From Bacillota bacterium (GTDB lineage: Bacteria > Bacillota > UBA4882 > UBA10575), in assembly GCA_012735135.1 (NCBI GenBank), contig JAAYHY010000074.1, positions 1 through 53,240 of the forward strand: a DNA stretch of 53,240 nt. Reading direction: 5' to 3'. Below, in pieces: positions 8,738 to 17,602 of this stretch. The notes beneath the pieces were generated by a model. It ran no database searches. It saw only the letters and a program-made list of their open reading frames with translations, and was not told the DNA's origin. A program made the position numbers and the translations under genes. Every line of letters starts with the position of its first letter. The first letter of the stretch is position 1.

Positions 8738-10149
8738 TACTTCGGTAAAGTGAGGATGAAGGTGGTCCCCCGGGCGGAAGTTTCCTTTAAAAGGAGATCA
8801 CCGCCCAGGGCTTGGGCGATCAGTTTACTAAAAGGCAAGCCCAGCCCCAAGCCGCGCACCCGGGTTTTTTTGGCGTGGCCGCGGAAGAAACGTTCAAAAA
8901 TCAATTCCTGCTCGGCCGGGGGGATTCCGGGACCGTTATCTTTAATCTCAATCTCGATGGCTTTATCCTTTTCGCGCAGAATGACCTCGATTTCAACCTT
9001 GCCCCCTCCGGGATAGGCTTGTTTGGCGTTGTTCAGCAAGTTATAGAGGATTTGGCGGAGACGTAAGGGGTCGGTGGCTAACCTTAATTTTCCCGCCGGC
9101 AAGCGGGTGTTGATGGTGATCCCCTCCTTTTCCTGTCCCCGTAGCCATTGGGTGATCATCTCCGCAATTAGAGGATTAAGGCTTACGGGGCGCTTTTCCA
9201 CCGGTAAAGCTCCGGTTAAAAAGGCGTTGAAGTCCAAGAGGTCTTCGATCATCCGCTGCAGGTGGGCGGTTTCTTGGTGGGCAAGCTCCAAAAATTCCCG
9301 GGCTTCGTCGCCGGTGACCACCTGATCCCGGAGGGCCTGGAGGAGTCCGCCGATGATTGTAACCGGGGTTTTCAGTTCATGGCTGAGCTGGGCCAGGAGT
9401 TCGGCGCGCAGGGCTTCCAATTGCTTTAACCGGGCGGCCATTGTTTTAAAGGCTTGGATTAACTCATCAAGCTCCTGTTCCCGAAGGTTTTCCGGTAAGG
9501 TGAGACGGTAATCGCCTTCGATAATTCGCCGGGCGGCGGCGGCCACTTGGTGGATGGGCTTGGCCAACCGCCGTGTGAGGAGATAGATTATAAGCCAGCC
9601 CAAGACCGCCAAACTGCCCAGCATAAACAGGAGCAGTTCGATGGCTTCCGGGTTTTGGTTGATCCCTTGGCGGGGATAGATCAGATAAATCGTGCCAATC
9701 CTCTGTTTTTCATAGCTTATCTCCTGTTTGACCAGGTGGAAATAGCCTCCTGACGGTAACGGCGGGAGAGCAGGGCCGGGCGCGGAAGGGAGGTTGAGGC
9801 GGGGCGGTAATTCCAGCGTTGGGAGGCCGGGGAAGCTGAAGACAATTTGGTGATGGTGATCGGCAATGAAAAGGATCAGGCCGGCGCCAAGACCGAGCAA
9901 ACGGCGGCTACGCTCAATTTCTTCGGGCAAATGAGGGTCGATGACTAAGGAACCTTGAGGGCCGGCCGCGTTTTCGGCAAGGGTGGCCGCCAGAAGCCGG
10001 AGGGCGGCCAGGCGCCGCCGGACGGCCTGCTCCCGGATCCAGACGGTGGAAAAGAGGCCAACCAGCAAGAGACCGAGAAAGAGGGTGACTAGGTAACGGC
10101 TTGTCCAGTAGCGGAGGAGGGGCTGACGCTTCTTATTCCTGGTAGACAC
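8737..10149 (-). CDS. Sensor histidine kinase (TM, HAMP, HisKA, HATPase_c)
   Basis: LLAQLSHELKTPVTIIGGLLQALRD (H-box), LYNLLNNAKQAYPGGG (N-box), IKDNGPGIPPAEQELIFERFFRG (G1/F), GLGLGLPFSK (G2); start uncertain. Confidence 0.92.
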   Translation of the reverse strand: MSTRNKKRQPLLRYWTSRYLVTLFLGLLLVGLFSTVWIREQAVRRRLAALRLLAATLAENAAGPQGSLVIDPHLPEEIERSRRLLGLGAGLILFIADHHHQIVFSFPGLPTLELPPRLNLPSAPGPALPPLPSGGYFHLVKQEISYEKQRIGTIYLIYPRQGINQNPEAIELLLFMLGSLAVLGWLIIYLLTRRLAKPIHQVAAAARRIIEGDYRLTLPENLREQELDELIQAFKTMAARLKQLEALRAELLAQLSHELKTPVTIIGGLLQALRDQVVTGDEAREFLELAHQETAHLQRMIEDLLDFNAFLTGALPVEKRPVSLNPLIAEMITQWLRGQEKEGITINTRLPAGKLRLATDPLRLRQILYNLLNNAKQAYPGGGKVEIEVILREKDKAIEIEIKDNGPGIPPAEQELIFERFFRGHAKKTRVRGLGLGLPFSKLIAQALGGDLLLKETSARGTTFILTLPK

Positions 10150-10822
10150 AGAACTGATACCCCACCCCACGGAATGTTTTAATCTCCCCTTCCGTTGCCG
10201 GCCAGTGGCGAAGGGCTTTCCGGATCCTTTTTACCGCCAGGTCGACCGCCCGTTCACTCCCTTTATAATCTAAGCCCCAAACCTCGGTAATCAACTGTTC
10301 CCGGCTGAAAGTCTGGTTGGGATGGCGGGCCAAGAAAAGGAAGAGGGAGAGATCGCGGGGGATAAAGGAAAGGGGAACACCCTTCACGGAGACGGTATGG
10401 GCGTGGAAATCAATCTTTAGACTCCCGTACTGTCTGGTTCCGGGGTTCTCCAGGATCCGGGGCGAACGGCGCAAGACGGCTTGGACCCGGGCGACCACCT
10501 CTTCACCGTTAAATGGTTTGGTGATATAATCGTCGGCCCCCTGGTTGAGGCCGGCTATTTTCTGTTTGGGCTGGCCTAAGGCGGTCAGCACCATGACCGG
10601 GCATGAACTTTGCTTGCGGATTTCCTTGAGGAGGCTCCACCCGTCCTTTCCCGGTAGCATCAGATCAAGGAGGACCAGGTCCGGCGCGCAAGCAGTAAAT
10701 TGACGGAGGGCCTCGTCGCCGTCGAAAGCTTGAACTACCTCGTATCCGGCTTTCACCAGGTAGGCTTTTAAGACGCGGGAAATGCCGACTTCATCTTCGA
10801 CGATTAAGATTCTTTTCCCCAC
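10133..10822 (-). CDS. OmpR/PhoB-family response regulator
   Basis: KRILIVEDEVGISRVLKAYL, DLVLLDLMLPGKDGWSLL, VLTALGQPKQKIAGLNQGADDYITKPF, C-terminal winged helix; probable GTG start at 10822; overlaps the kinase gene. Confidence 0.92.
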   Translation of the reverse strand: MGKRILIVEDEVGISRVLKAYLVKAGYEVVQAFDGDEALRQFTACAPDLVLLDLMLPGKDGWSLLKEIRKQSSCPVMVLTALGQPKQKIAGLNQGADDYITKPFNGEEVVARVQAVLRRSPRILENPGTRQYGSLKIDFHAHTVSVKGVPLSFIPRDLSLFLFLARHPNQTFSREQLITEVWGLDYKGSERAVDLAVKRIRKALRHWPATEGEIKTFRGVGYQFCVYQE

Positions 10823-11236
10823 TACCGGTTTTCCCCTTTTTATACCTCTTCCTCGCCATGGTTTTGTTAATGCCACGGTCCCCAACCTTCCATCCCTTAG
10901 ATCTTTGCCGAAAAAGGGACGGTTCATTCCAATTAGTCACTTACGCTGGCTACCACCAGCTTGAACCAGGTAATGAAGATTGATCTAAATTGGAATTTCC
11001 GCCGGGGCAGAATGGTGTTCCCTTCCGGCAGTGAATTTCTTCGAGTATTCCAAAGCTCAGCTCCGCTGGAAGCCCAAGAATTTACGGAGGAAGCAAAAAG
11101 CGGTAATAAAGAGTAATTCCAGGACGGAAACGGGAAGCAGGGTCCAGGGAAAGCTAAGAACAGAGTGGCCGAAGGGTTGGGCGCGGGCGGAAGCGACGTG
11201 CGTTTACTGAAAATCCATCGAGTCAGGGGGCTTTTC

Positions 11237-11701
11237 ATGCAGCGGGAAGATTTACTTTCCTATTTGAATTGGTTTTATAGTCTGGAAGTAAGCCAGGTGG
11301 ATCTTTATATTGCCCAGAGTAAAAAGTTTAAAGGGACCTACGAAAGCATCGTCTTTGCACGGACCGCCGCCGTTGAGCAGCAACACGTGGATAAGCTCGC
11401 GGCGATTATCCGCCGGTTAGGCGGAGAACCCTATTTGCTCGGTGATGTGATCTCCCCGCTCTTTGGGGGCCTTCTTGGTAAGGCGCTGTCTTTTACAGGT
11501 CTAAAAAAGACTTTACAGGGGAATATCACCATTGAGAATAAGGCCATGTCCGATTATGTCGCTTTGCTTAAGCGGGTGGGCGAAGAGTTCGGTCCTGAAC
11601 TGCAAACTGTACTCCAACATAATCTGGTGGACGAAGATGTGCATACCGCTTGGTTTGTCCAACGTTTGACCGATTATGAACTGTTGGAGCTGAAAGATTA
11701 G
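11237..11701 (+). CDS. Ferritin-like / COQ7-like four-helix protein
   Basis: Helical protein with ExxH-like motifs (VEQQHVDKL, ENKAMSDY, LVDEDVHTAW) resembling the ferritin-like Coq7 superfamily; SD-preceded ATG at 11237. Confidence 0.55.
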   Translation: MQREDLLSYLNWFYSLEVSQVDLYIAQSKKFKGTYESIVFARTAAVEQQHVDKLAAIIRRLGGEPYLLGDVISPLFGGLLGKALSFTGLKKTLQGNITIENKAMSDYVALLKRVGEEFGPELQTVLQHNLVDEDVHTAWFVQRLTDYELLELKD

Positions 11702-11779
11702 GGGGCCGGAAAGGGAGATCTGTAGATTGGTCGAGCCGGCCCAAGCGGGAATGGGGTTGGAACAGGTATCCTCAAAACC

Positions 11780-12037
11780 TCAGTAAAGTTCAGGGAGGAG
11801 GATGACTTGCCCCTGTTTAAGGGTGGCATCGGGGGACAGGGCATTTAGCCTTGAGATTAGCAAGGTGGGAATCTTAAAGCGTTGGCTTAAGGCGTTAATG
11901 GTATCGCCGTTCCGGACGACATACTTGACAATGGTCCAATGGGTTTCCTCGCCGGTAAAGTCAAAGCCTTGAACCGGATTTTCAAGGGGATCTTCGAAAA
12001 AAAAGCCGGCTTTAAGTTCGCGGGAAGAGATGCTCAT
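11780..12037 (-). CDS. Short LysM-domain protein
   Basis: YVVRNGDTINALSQRFKIPTLLISRLNALSPDATLKQGQVILLPE matches LysM; no signal peptide apparent. Confidence 0.8.
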   Translation of the reverse strand: MSISSRELKAGFFFEDPLENPVQGFDFTGEETHWTIVKYVVRNGDTINALSQRFKIPTLLISRLNALSPDATLKQGQVILLPELY

Positions 12038-12244
12038 GGTGGGGCTCCTTTCCATTTTTTCTTTTTAATTTTAGAAAAAGGCGGTATGGTATTTTATGAA
12101 CCCCGGTCCGGATTGGTTCCCGGCGAGAACAACCAATTCAAGCCGCCTCCGGGGCTTCACCTCACCTGGCTTTGCTTTTTATCACTTTATGTGTGCTGGC
12201 GGTAAGCCGGCGTGAGCGACTAACTAGTGATGTTTATAGTAAAG

Positions 12245-12255
12245 TCTGGTATAAT
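12245..12255 (+). promoter_or_regulatory. Extended -10 promoter for the secreted protein gene
   Basis: TCTGGTATAAT (TGn-TATAAT), about 90 nt upstream of the 12348 start. Confidence 0.4.
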
Positions 12256-12347
12256 TGTGGTAGACGCACAAAAGAAGAAATTGCATAATTAACAAACTTC
12301 CCTTTGCTTTAAATCCGTAAATTATGTAATTTCTTTAGAGGTGGCAC

Positions 12348-13151
12348 ATGTTCATAAAAGAAAACAAAGGGAAGGGATTTGGTATGCGAAAGGGTATTAT
12401 ACTAGGGCTCATTTGTTGTTGTCTTTTCTTAGTAGAAGCGCCTGCGTTTGCTTCAGGCCTGGTGGATGAGGTGTTGTTCACTTCGGAATGGTGGCCGGAG
12501 GAAGATCGGCAGGGGGAGATCGAATTTTTCACCCTTGGCTTTCCTGGAGAAAATGCACCGGATAATAGTTACTTTTTGACCTTCCGCCAGCAAATAAAGG
12601 CGGATAATGTTGTGGCGATCAACGGAAGTATGGGCTATGATAAGACGCTTTTGCTAAATACCACGGCAAAATTTGGTAATCCCAATTTTTATTACGGGTT
12701 TGGCGGGTTGATCTCCACCGTCGGAAAGAGATTACTCTTTTTGCCCCGGGTCAATGTGGGTGGAAAGCTTGGACCGGACTTTTTCAAGCTGGTCCTGGAT
12801 GCGGATTTTTATACTCTTGTCCTGGTAAACGCCGGGAAGTTCGAGGTCGGGGTGGAAATCCTTCCCCTGGAGCAGTTACGTTTTTATGGCGGGTTAGTTA
12901 AACCCTTCACCGGGACGGTGGTTACCTCCGAACTTTTGACGGAAACCATCTATCAACTGGCCGTCCTATTAAAAACGGAGCCGTTTTTTGCTGGCGGGGA
13001 AGTGTACTTCATCGATGGGACGGGGCCGGTTGTGCTTGCCGAAGCCGGCTTGAATTTTTCTTTTCTGTCCCTCTGTGGTCGCGTCTGCCTTGCCCCTCAG
13101 GAAGCGAAGAAGCCCGTTGCCTATACGGTCGGCTTGAAGGCGAATTATTAG
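12348..13151 (+). CDS. Secreted protein, possible outer-membrane beta-barrel
   Basis: Signal peptide MRKGIILGLICCCLFLVEAPAFASG; the rest alternates polar/hydrophobic strands and ends in an aromatic-containing strand (VGLKANY). Start at 12348 or 12384. Confidence 0.5.
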   Translation: MFIKENKGKGFGMRKGIILGLICCCLFLVEAPAFASGLVDEVLFTSEWWPEEDRQGEIEFFTLGFPGENAPDNSYFLTFRQQIKADNVVAINGSMGYDKTLLLNTTAKFGNPNFYYGFGGLISTVGKRLLFLPRVNVGGKLGPDFFKLVLDADFYTLVLVNAGKFEVGVEILPLEQLRFYGGLVKPFTGTVVTSELLTETIYQLAVLLKTEPFFAGGEVYFIDGTGPVVLAEAGLNFSFLSLCGRVCLAPQEAKKPVAYTVGLKANY

Positions 13152-13230
13152 GGTTTAAAAATCGGCGCAAGCCGGTTTTGTTTTGGAAATACATATAGAT
13201 GAAGATTTGATGCGGAAAGAAGGATGTCGA

Positions 13231-14316
13231 ATGAAGGAAAGGTTAGCGGAATTCCGCCAACTGCTGGCGGCGGAGAATTTGGAAGGTTTTATCGTTGCTT
13301 CACCGGCGAACCGGCGTTACTTAAGCGGATTTACCGGTTCTTCCGGAGTTTTAGTGATCAGCCGGGAGGAAGCCGTCTTATTAACGGATTTTCGTTATTT
13401 GGACCAGGCGACGGAGCAAACGCAAGCTTACGGTTTTCAAGTTAAAAAGCACCCGCCGGAGCTTTGGGAGACGGTGGCGGAGGAGATTAAGGGCAAATGC
13501 GCGGGCGGCCGGTCCCGGTGGGGGTTTGAAAGCGACCATCTGGTGGAGAAGCATTACCGGACCCTAAAGGAGCAATTGGACGGTTGCTGCTTTTTGACAC
13601 CGACGGAGGGTTTGGTTAACCGTTTGCGCCGGAAAAAAACCGGGGTGGAGCTTGACGCCATCCGTAAAGCGGTGGAGATCACCGACCGGGCTTGGGCGCG
13701 TTTGCTGCCGGAGTTAAAGCCGGGCCGGACCGAGAAGGAGATCGCCGCTCTGTTCGAGTTTTTCCAGCGGGAATTGGGGGCGGAAGGCACCGCCTTCCCG
13801 ACGATTGTCGCCTCCGGACCGCGGAGCGCTTTGCCCCATGGGGAGCCGACCGATCGCCAAATTGAAGCCGGCGATCTGCTGACTTTGGATGGGGGCGCCA
13901 TTTATAATGGTTATCGCAGCGATTTTACCCGCACGGTTGTCGTAGGCGCCGAGCCCACCGCCCAGCAGCAAGCCCTTTATGATTTGGTGCTCAAGGCGCA
14001 GCAAGCGGCGCTGGCCGGGATGAAGCCGGGGATGACCGGAAAAGAAGTGGATGCGCTGGCCCGGGAGGTCATCGCGGCGGCCGGCTACGGGGATCATTTC
14101 GGGCATGGGCTGGGGCACAGTCTGGGTTTGGAGATTCATGAGGCGCCCCGGTTAGCGCTGACCGACGAGACGGTGCTGGAACCGGGGGTTGTTTATACGG
14201 TGGAACCCGGTGTTTATCTGACGGGCTGGGGCGGGATCCGGATTGAAGATGTGGTGGTCGTCACCGCCGGCGGGATTGAAAATCTGACCGGCAGTCCCAA
14301 GCGGCTGAAACCCTAG
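13231..14316 (+). CDS. Xaa-Pro aminopeptidase / M24 family peptidase
   Basis: LLTLDGGAIYNGYRSDFTRTVVVG, FGHGLGHSLGLEIHEAPRL, GVVYTVEPGVYLTGWGGIRIEDVVVV metal-ligand motifs; adjacent to efp as is common in Firmicutes. Confidence 0.92.
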   Translation: MKERLAEFRQLLAAENLEGFIVASPANRRYLSGFTGSSGVLVISREEAVLLTDFRYLDQATEQTQAYGFQVKKHPPELWETVAEEIKGKCAGGRSRWGFESDHLVEKHYRTLKEQLDGCCFLTPTEGLVNRLRRKKTGVELDAIRKAVEITDRAWARLLPELKPGRTEKEIAALFEFFQRELGAEGTAFPTIVASGPRSALPHGEPTDRQIEAGDLLTLDGGAIYNGYRSDFTRTVVVGAEPTAQQQALYDLVLKAQQAALAGMKPGMTGKEVDALAREVIAAAGYGDHFGHGLGHSLGLEIHEAPRLALTDETVLEPGVVYTVEPGVYLTGWGGIRIEDVVVVTAGGIENLTGSPKRLKP

Positions 14317-14428
14317 ATTCCTCTCGACAGTAAGGATAGGCATATGTTAAAATAAAAAAGTTAAAATTCCGAAAAAAAGTAAACGGGAAGGCCCTTCCGG
14401 GCACGCTAGGACTAAGGAGGTACCAAAG

Positions 14429-14989
14429 ATGATTTCAGTTAATGATTTTAGAACGGGGCTGACGATTGAACTGGACGGCCAACTCTACACCGTAGTGGAG
14501 TTTATGCATGTCAAGCCGGGTAAAGGAGCGGCTTTTGTCCGTTCGAAGTTAAAGAACCTCCGGACCGGGTTCACGGTGGAACGGACGTTTAATGCGGGGG
14601 AAAAGGTGTCGCCGGCGCGGATCGAGACCAAAGAGATGATGTTTTTATATAAAAGCGACGATGATTATGTCTTTATGGACAATAACACCTATGAGCAGAT
14701 GACCCTCCGGGCAGAGGCCATCGGCGACGGGGTCAAATACTTAAAAGAGAACATGAACGTGATGATCCAAATGTATAATAACGAAGCGATCGGCGTTAAC
14801 CTGCCCAATACGGTGGAGCTCAAAGTGGTCCAGACCGATCCGGGCTTTAAGGGCGATACGGCGACCGGCGGCAGCAAACCGGCGACGCTGGAAACCGGAG
14901 TGGTGGTGAACGTTCCCCTCTTCATCGAGGAGGGCGATATCCTCCAGATTGACACCAGAACCGGCGAGTATCTACGGCGTTCAAAGTAG
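14429..14989 (+). CDS. efp: Translation elongation factor P
   Basis: [47 protein letters not shown]...; [42 protein letters not shown]. Confidence 0.97.
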   Translation: MISVNDFRTGLTIELDGQLYTVVEFMHVKPGKGAAFVRSKLKNLRTGFTVERTFNAGEKVSPARIETKEMMFLYKSDDDYVFMDNNTYEQMTLRAEAIGDGVKYLKENMNVMIQMYNNEAIGVNLPNTVELKVVQTDPGFKGDTATGGSKPATLETGVVVNVPLFIEEGDILQIDTRTGEYLRRSK

Positions 14990-15056
14990 GATTAGATGGA
15001 TAGCCTTTCTCACCTCTAGTCATACTAGGGTTAGAACCAGAATGGGAGGTTGAGAA

Positions 15057-15320
15057 ATGGAACTGAAAGAACAGGTCGCTTACTTGCGCGGGTTAATTGA
15101 AGGCCAGCAATTTCAAGGCGAAAAGGAAGAGGTCCTCTGGACCCAACTCTTGAATATCTGTGACCTCATTTCGATGGAAATTGAAAATCTCCGTGATGAC
15201 CACGAGGAGTTAAATGAGTATGTGGAGGCCATCGACGAAGATCTCGGCTATTTAGAGGAGCAATATTATCCCTTGGAGGATGAGGAAAGCGGCGAGAATG
15301 AGCAGGCGATCGAGGGATAA
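15057..15320 (+). CDS. CD1247 N-terminal-domain-like small acidic protein
   Basis: MELKEQVAYLRGLIEGQQFQGEKEEVLWTQLLNICDLISMEIENLRDDHEELNEYVEAIDEDLGYLE; conserved Clostridia protein between efp and spoIIIA. Confidence 0.7.
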   Translation: MELKEQVAYLRGLIEGQQFQGEKEEVLWTQLLNICDLISMEIENLRDDHEELNEYVEAIDEDLGYLEEQYYPLEDEESGENEQAIEG

Positions 15321-15354
15321 AGCCGTGGTCAAGCCTGATCAATAGCATAATTTC

Positions 15355-15400
15355 AAACCCGTCCCCATATTTATGTACAGTAGGGGACGGGCTTTTTTTT
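15355..15400 (+). terminator. Rho-independent terminator between the CD1247-like gene and spoIIIAA
   Basis: CCCGTCCCC (15358-15366) / GGGGACGGG (15383-15391) followed by C and T8. Confidence 0.85.
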
Positions 15401-15420
15401 GGGGAAAAGGCGGTGCTGAC

Positions 15421-16407
15421 GTGAGCTTTGAAGAACAGGTTTTTCCCTTTATAACGCCTAAACTCCGGCGCGCCCTGGAAAACTTACGCCGGGCCGTCCC
15501 GGACCAATGGGGGAAGCTGGAGGAGATCCGGCTGCGGGCCGGGTGCCCCCTCCAGGTGGAGATGGGCCAATCAATGCTGGTGACCCCCGCCGGGGAGCCG
15601 ACCACGGAACCGGGTTTTGCTTTGCGGGTGACAGCGGAGGATGTCCACCGGACCCTCCAGTTAATTGGGGGGAACTCCCTCTATACCCTGGAGGAGGAGC
15701 TGAAAGAAGGCTTTATTACGTTGGCCGGGGGGCACCGGGTGGGCCTGGCCGGCGAGTGTCTGGTGGAAGGGGGAAGGCTGATCCGGCTGAAACGGGTGAC
15801 CAGTTTGAATCTGCGGATTGCCCGGGAGTTAAAGGGGATTGGCCGGGTCCTCCTGCCGTTGCTCACCCGGGCGGGCCGGCCCCTCCGGACGATCATTATT
15901 TCGCCGCCCCAGGCCGGGAAGACCACCCTCTTGCGGGATCTGATCCGTAGTTTCAGTAACGGGGAGGAATTGCCGGCGCCGGTCAAGGTTGGCCTGGTGG
16001 ATGAACGGGGGGAAGTGGCCGGGAGCTTCCGGGGGGTTCCCCAGTTGGATGTGGGGGTGCGCACCGATGTCCTCACCGGTTGCCCGAAGCGGGAAGGGGT
16101 TTTTCTTTTGTTACGTTCGATGGGGCCGCAGATGATCGCCACCGATGAGATCGGTCGCCCCGGCGACTTGGACCTGATTGAGGAGATTCTCAATACAGGG
16201 GTGGGCTTTATCACGACAGCCCATGCCTGGGATACCAAGGATTTTGCGCTTCGCCCTTCTTTGCGGCGGCTCTGGGCCCGCGGATTGGTGGAACGGGTGG
16301 TGGTGTTGAGCCGGCGCTTGGGCCCGGGAACCTTGGAGGGGGTTTGGGACGGACGCACCAGAGAACCAATCTTTTCCCAAGTTCAGCGTTTGGAGGTCAG
16401 GAGATGA
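15421..16407 (+). CDS. spoIIIAA: Stage III sporulation protein AA
   Basis: ATPase with SPPQAGKTTLLRDLIR Walker A; first of an intact spoIIIAA-AH order; GTG start at 15421. Confidence 0.95.
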   Translation: MSFEEQVFPFITPKLRRALENLRRAVPDQWGKLEEIRLRAGCPLQVEMGQSMLVTPAGEPTTEPGFALRVTAEDVHRTLQLIGGNSLYTLEEELKEGFITLAGGHRVGLAGECLVEGGRLIRLKRVTSLNLRIARELKGIGRVLLPLLTRAGRPLRTIIISPPQAGKTTLLRDLIRSFSNGEELPAPVKVGLVDERGEVAGSFRGVPQLDVGVRTDVLTGCPKREGVFLLLRSMGPQMIATDEIGRPGDLDLIEEILNTGVGFITTAHAWDTKDFALRPSLRRLWARGLVERVVVLSRRLGPGTLEGVWDGRTREPIFSQVQRLEVRR

Positions 16408-16919
16408 AGGTGATGGGCGCCTTATTGGTCATCGCCGCCGGCGGGATGGCCGGATGGGTTTATAGCACGCTCCTCAAGAAAAGGTGGACTATGCTTCAGG
16501 CTTTGATCCAAGCATTCCAGTGGTTGGAGACGGAGATTGGCTACGCCAGCGTGCCTTTGGGGGAGGCCTTCATGGGGATCGGCGCCCGGGCGCCGGAGGA
16601 AGTTAAACTGATCTTGACCACCTTTGCCGCGGCCTTAGACGGTCCTGCCGGGTTAACCGCCGATGAGGCCTGGCAGCAAAGTTTGGCGCAAAACCGGGAA
16701 GCCCTCCCCCTTAAAGTGGAAGATTGGGCCTTACTTGCCGACTTTGGCCGGACCTTGGGCGCCACCGACCGGGAACACCAGGTCACGGCGATCCGCCGGA
16801 CCTTGGAGCGGTTAAAACACCAAGCTGCCGGGGCGGAGGAAGATTACCGGAAGAACGAGCGGCTTTACCGGTATTTAGGGATTGCCGGCGGGGCGTTGGT
16901 GGTTTTGATCTTTTACTGA
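16404..16919 (+). CDS. spoIIIAB: Stage III sporulation protein AB
   Basis: MKVMGALLVIAAGGMAGWVYSTLLKKRWTMLQALIQAFQWLETEIGYASVPLGEAF; operon position. Confidence 0.93.
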   Translation: MKVMGALLVIAAGGMAGWVYSTLLKKRWTMLQALIQAFQWLETEIGYASVPLGEAFMGIGARAPEEVKLILTTFAAALDGPAGLTADEAWQQSLAQNREALPLKVEDWALLADFGRTLGATDREHQVTAIRRTLERLKHQAAGAEEDYRKNERLYRYLGIAGGALVVLIFY

Positions 16920-16979
16920 CCACAGGAATTATGGACGGCCATTCCTTTAGCCGGAAGAGCGACGGGGAGGGAAAAAGAG

Positions 16980-17180
16980 ATGATGCCTGAGGTGGACCTG
17001 ATCTTCAAAATCGCCGGGGTGGGGGTTTTAATCCTCTTACTCAATATCCTTTTTAAGCAGGCGGGTAAGGATGAATATGCCTATATACTCACTTTAGTCG
17101 GGGTGGTGGTCGTCTTTATTGTCGCCATTCAGATGATCCAAAGATTTTTCCAGGAGGTCCGGGCGGTCTTTGGTCTGTAA
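16980..17180 (+). CDS. spoIIIAC: Stage III sporulation protein AC
   Basis: 66-aa membrane protein VDLIFKIAGVGVLILLLNILFKQAGKDEYAYILTLVGVVVVF; operon position. Confidence 0.95.
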   Translation: MMPEVDLIFKIAGVGVLILLLNILFKQAGKDEYAYILTLVGVVVVFIVAIQMIQRFFQEVRAVFGL

Positions 17181-17195
17181 CAGAGGTGAGGATGA

Positions 17196-17579
17196 TTGGA
17201 TATTCTCCTCTTTCTCGGGATCACGCTGGTGTCCTTGGTTTTAATTACCCTTTTGCGCCGGGAGTACAAAGAGTATGCGGTTTTGCTCTCTGCCGTGGTC
17301 GGAGCAGCGATTATGTTACGCCTGGTCGGGCGGCTCGCGGAGTTGATCACAGCGTTTACCTATTTGGCGGAGAAAGCCCAGATTGACTCGGATTACCTCT
17401 CAACCATTTTCAAAGTGATGGGGGTGGCTTATCTGGCCGGGTTCGGCGGGCAAATCTGCCGGGATGCCGATGAAAACGCCCTTGCTCTCAAACTGGAGTT
17501 AGCCGGAAAGATTATTATTCTGTTCATGGCCGTTCCGGTGATGGTGGCGATTTTGGAGATAGTCCTCCGCATCTTTTAA
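17196..17579 (+). CDS. spoIIIAD: Stage III sporulation protein AD
   Basis: Membrane protein LLRREYKEYAVLLSAVVGAAIML...FGGQICRDADENALALKLELAGKIIILFMAVPV. Confidence 0.94.
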   Translation: MDILLFLGITLVSLVLITLLRREYKEYAVLLSAVVGAAIMLRLVGRLAELITAFTYLAEKAQIDSDYLSTIFKVMGVAYLAGFGGQICRDADENALALKLELAGKIIILFMAVPVMVAILEIVLRIF

Positions 17580-17602
17580 CGTCGGATCCGGGAAAAGGGG
17601 GG

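Noticed and set aside
8612-9016. Plus-strand 134-aa ORF with 7-aa repeats (TAGADDL...)
   Set aside because: It arises from the 21-bp tandem repeat plus the antisense of the histidine-kinase gene; no SD or family signal. The repeat itself is reported instead.
10933-11238. Minus-strand 101-aa ORF upstream of the ferritin-like gene
   Set aside because: No recognisable motif and it overlaps the leader of the plus-strand gene; not supportable as coding.
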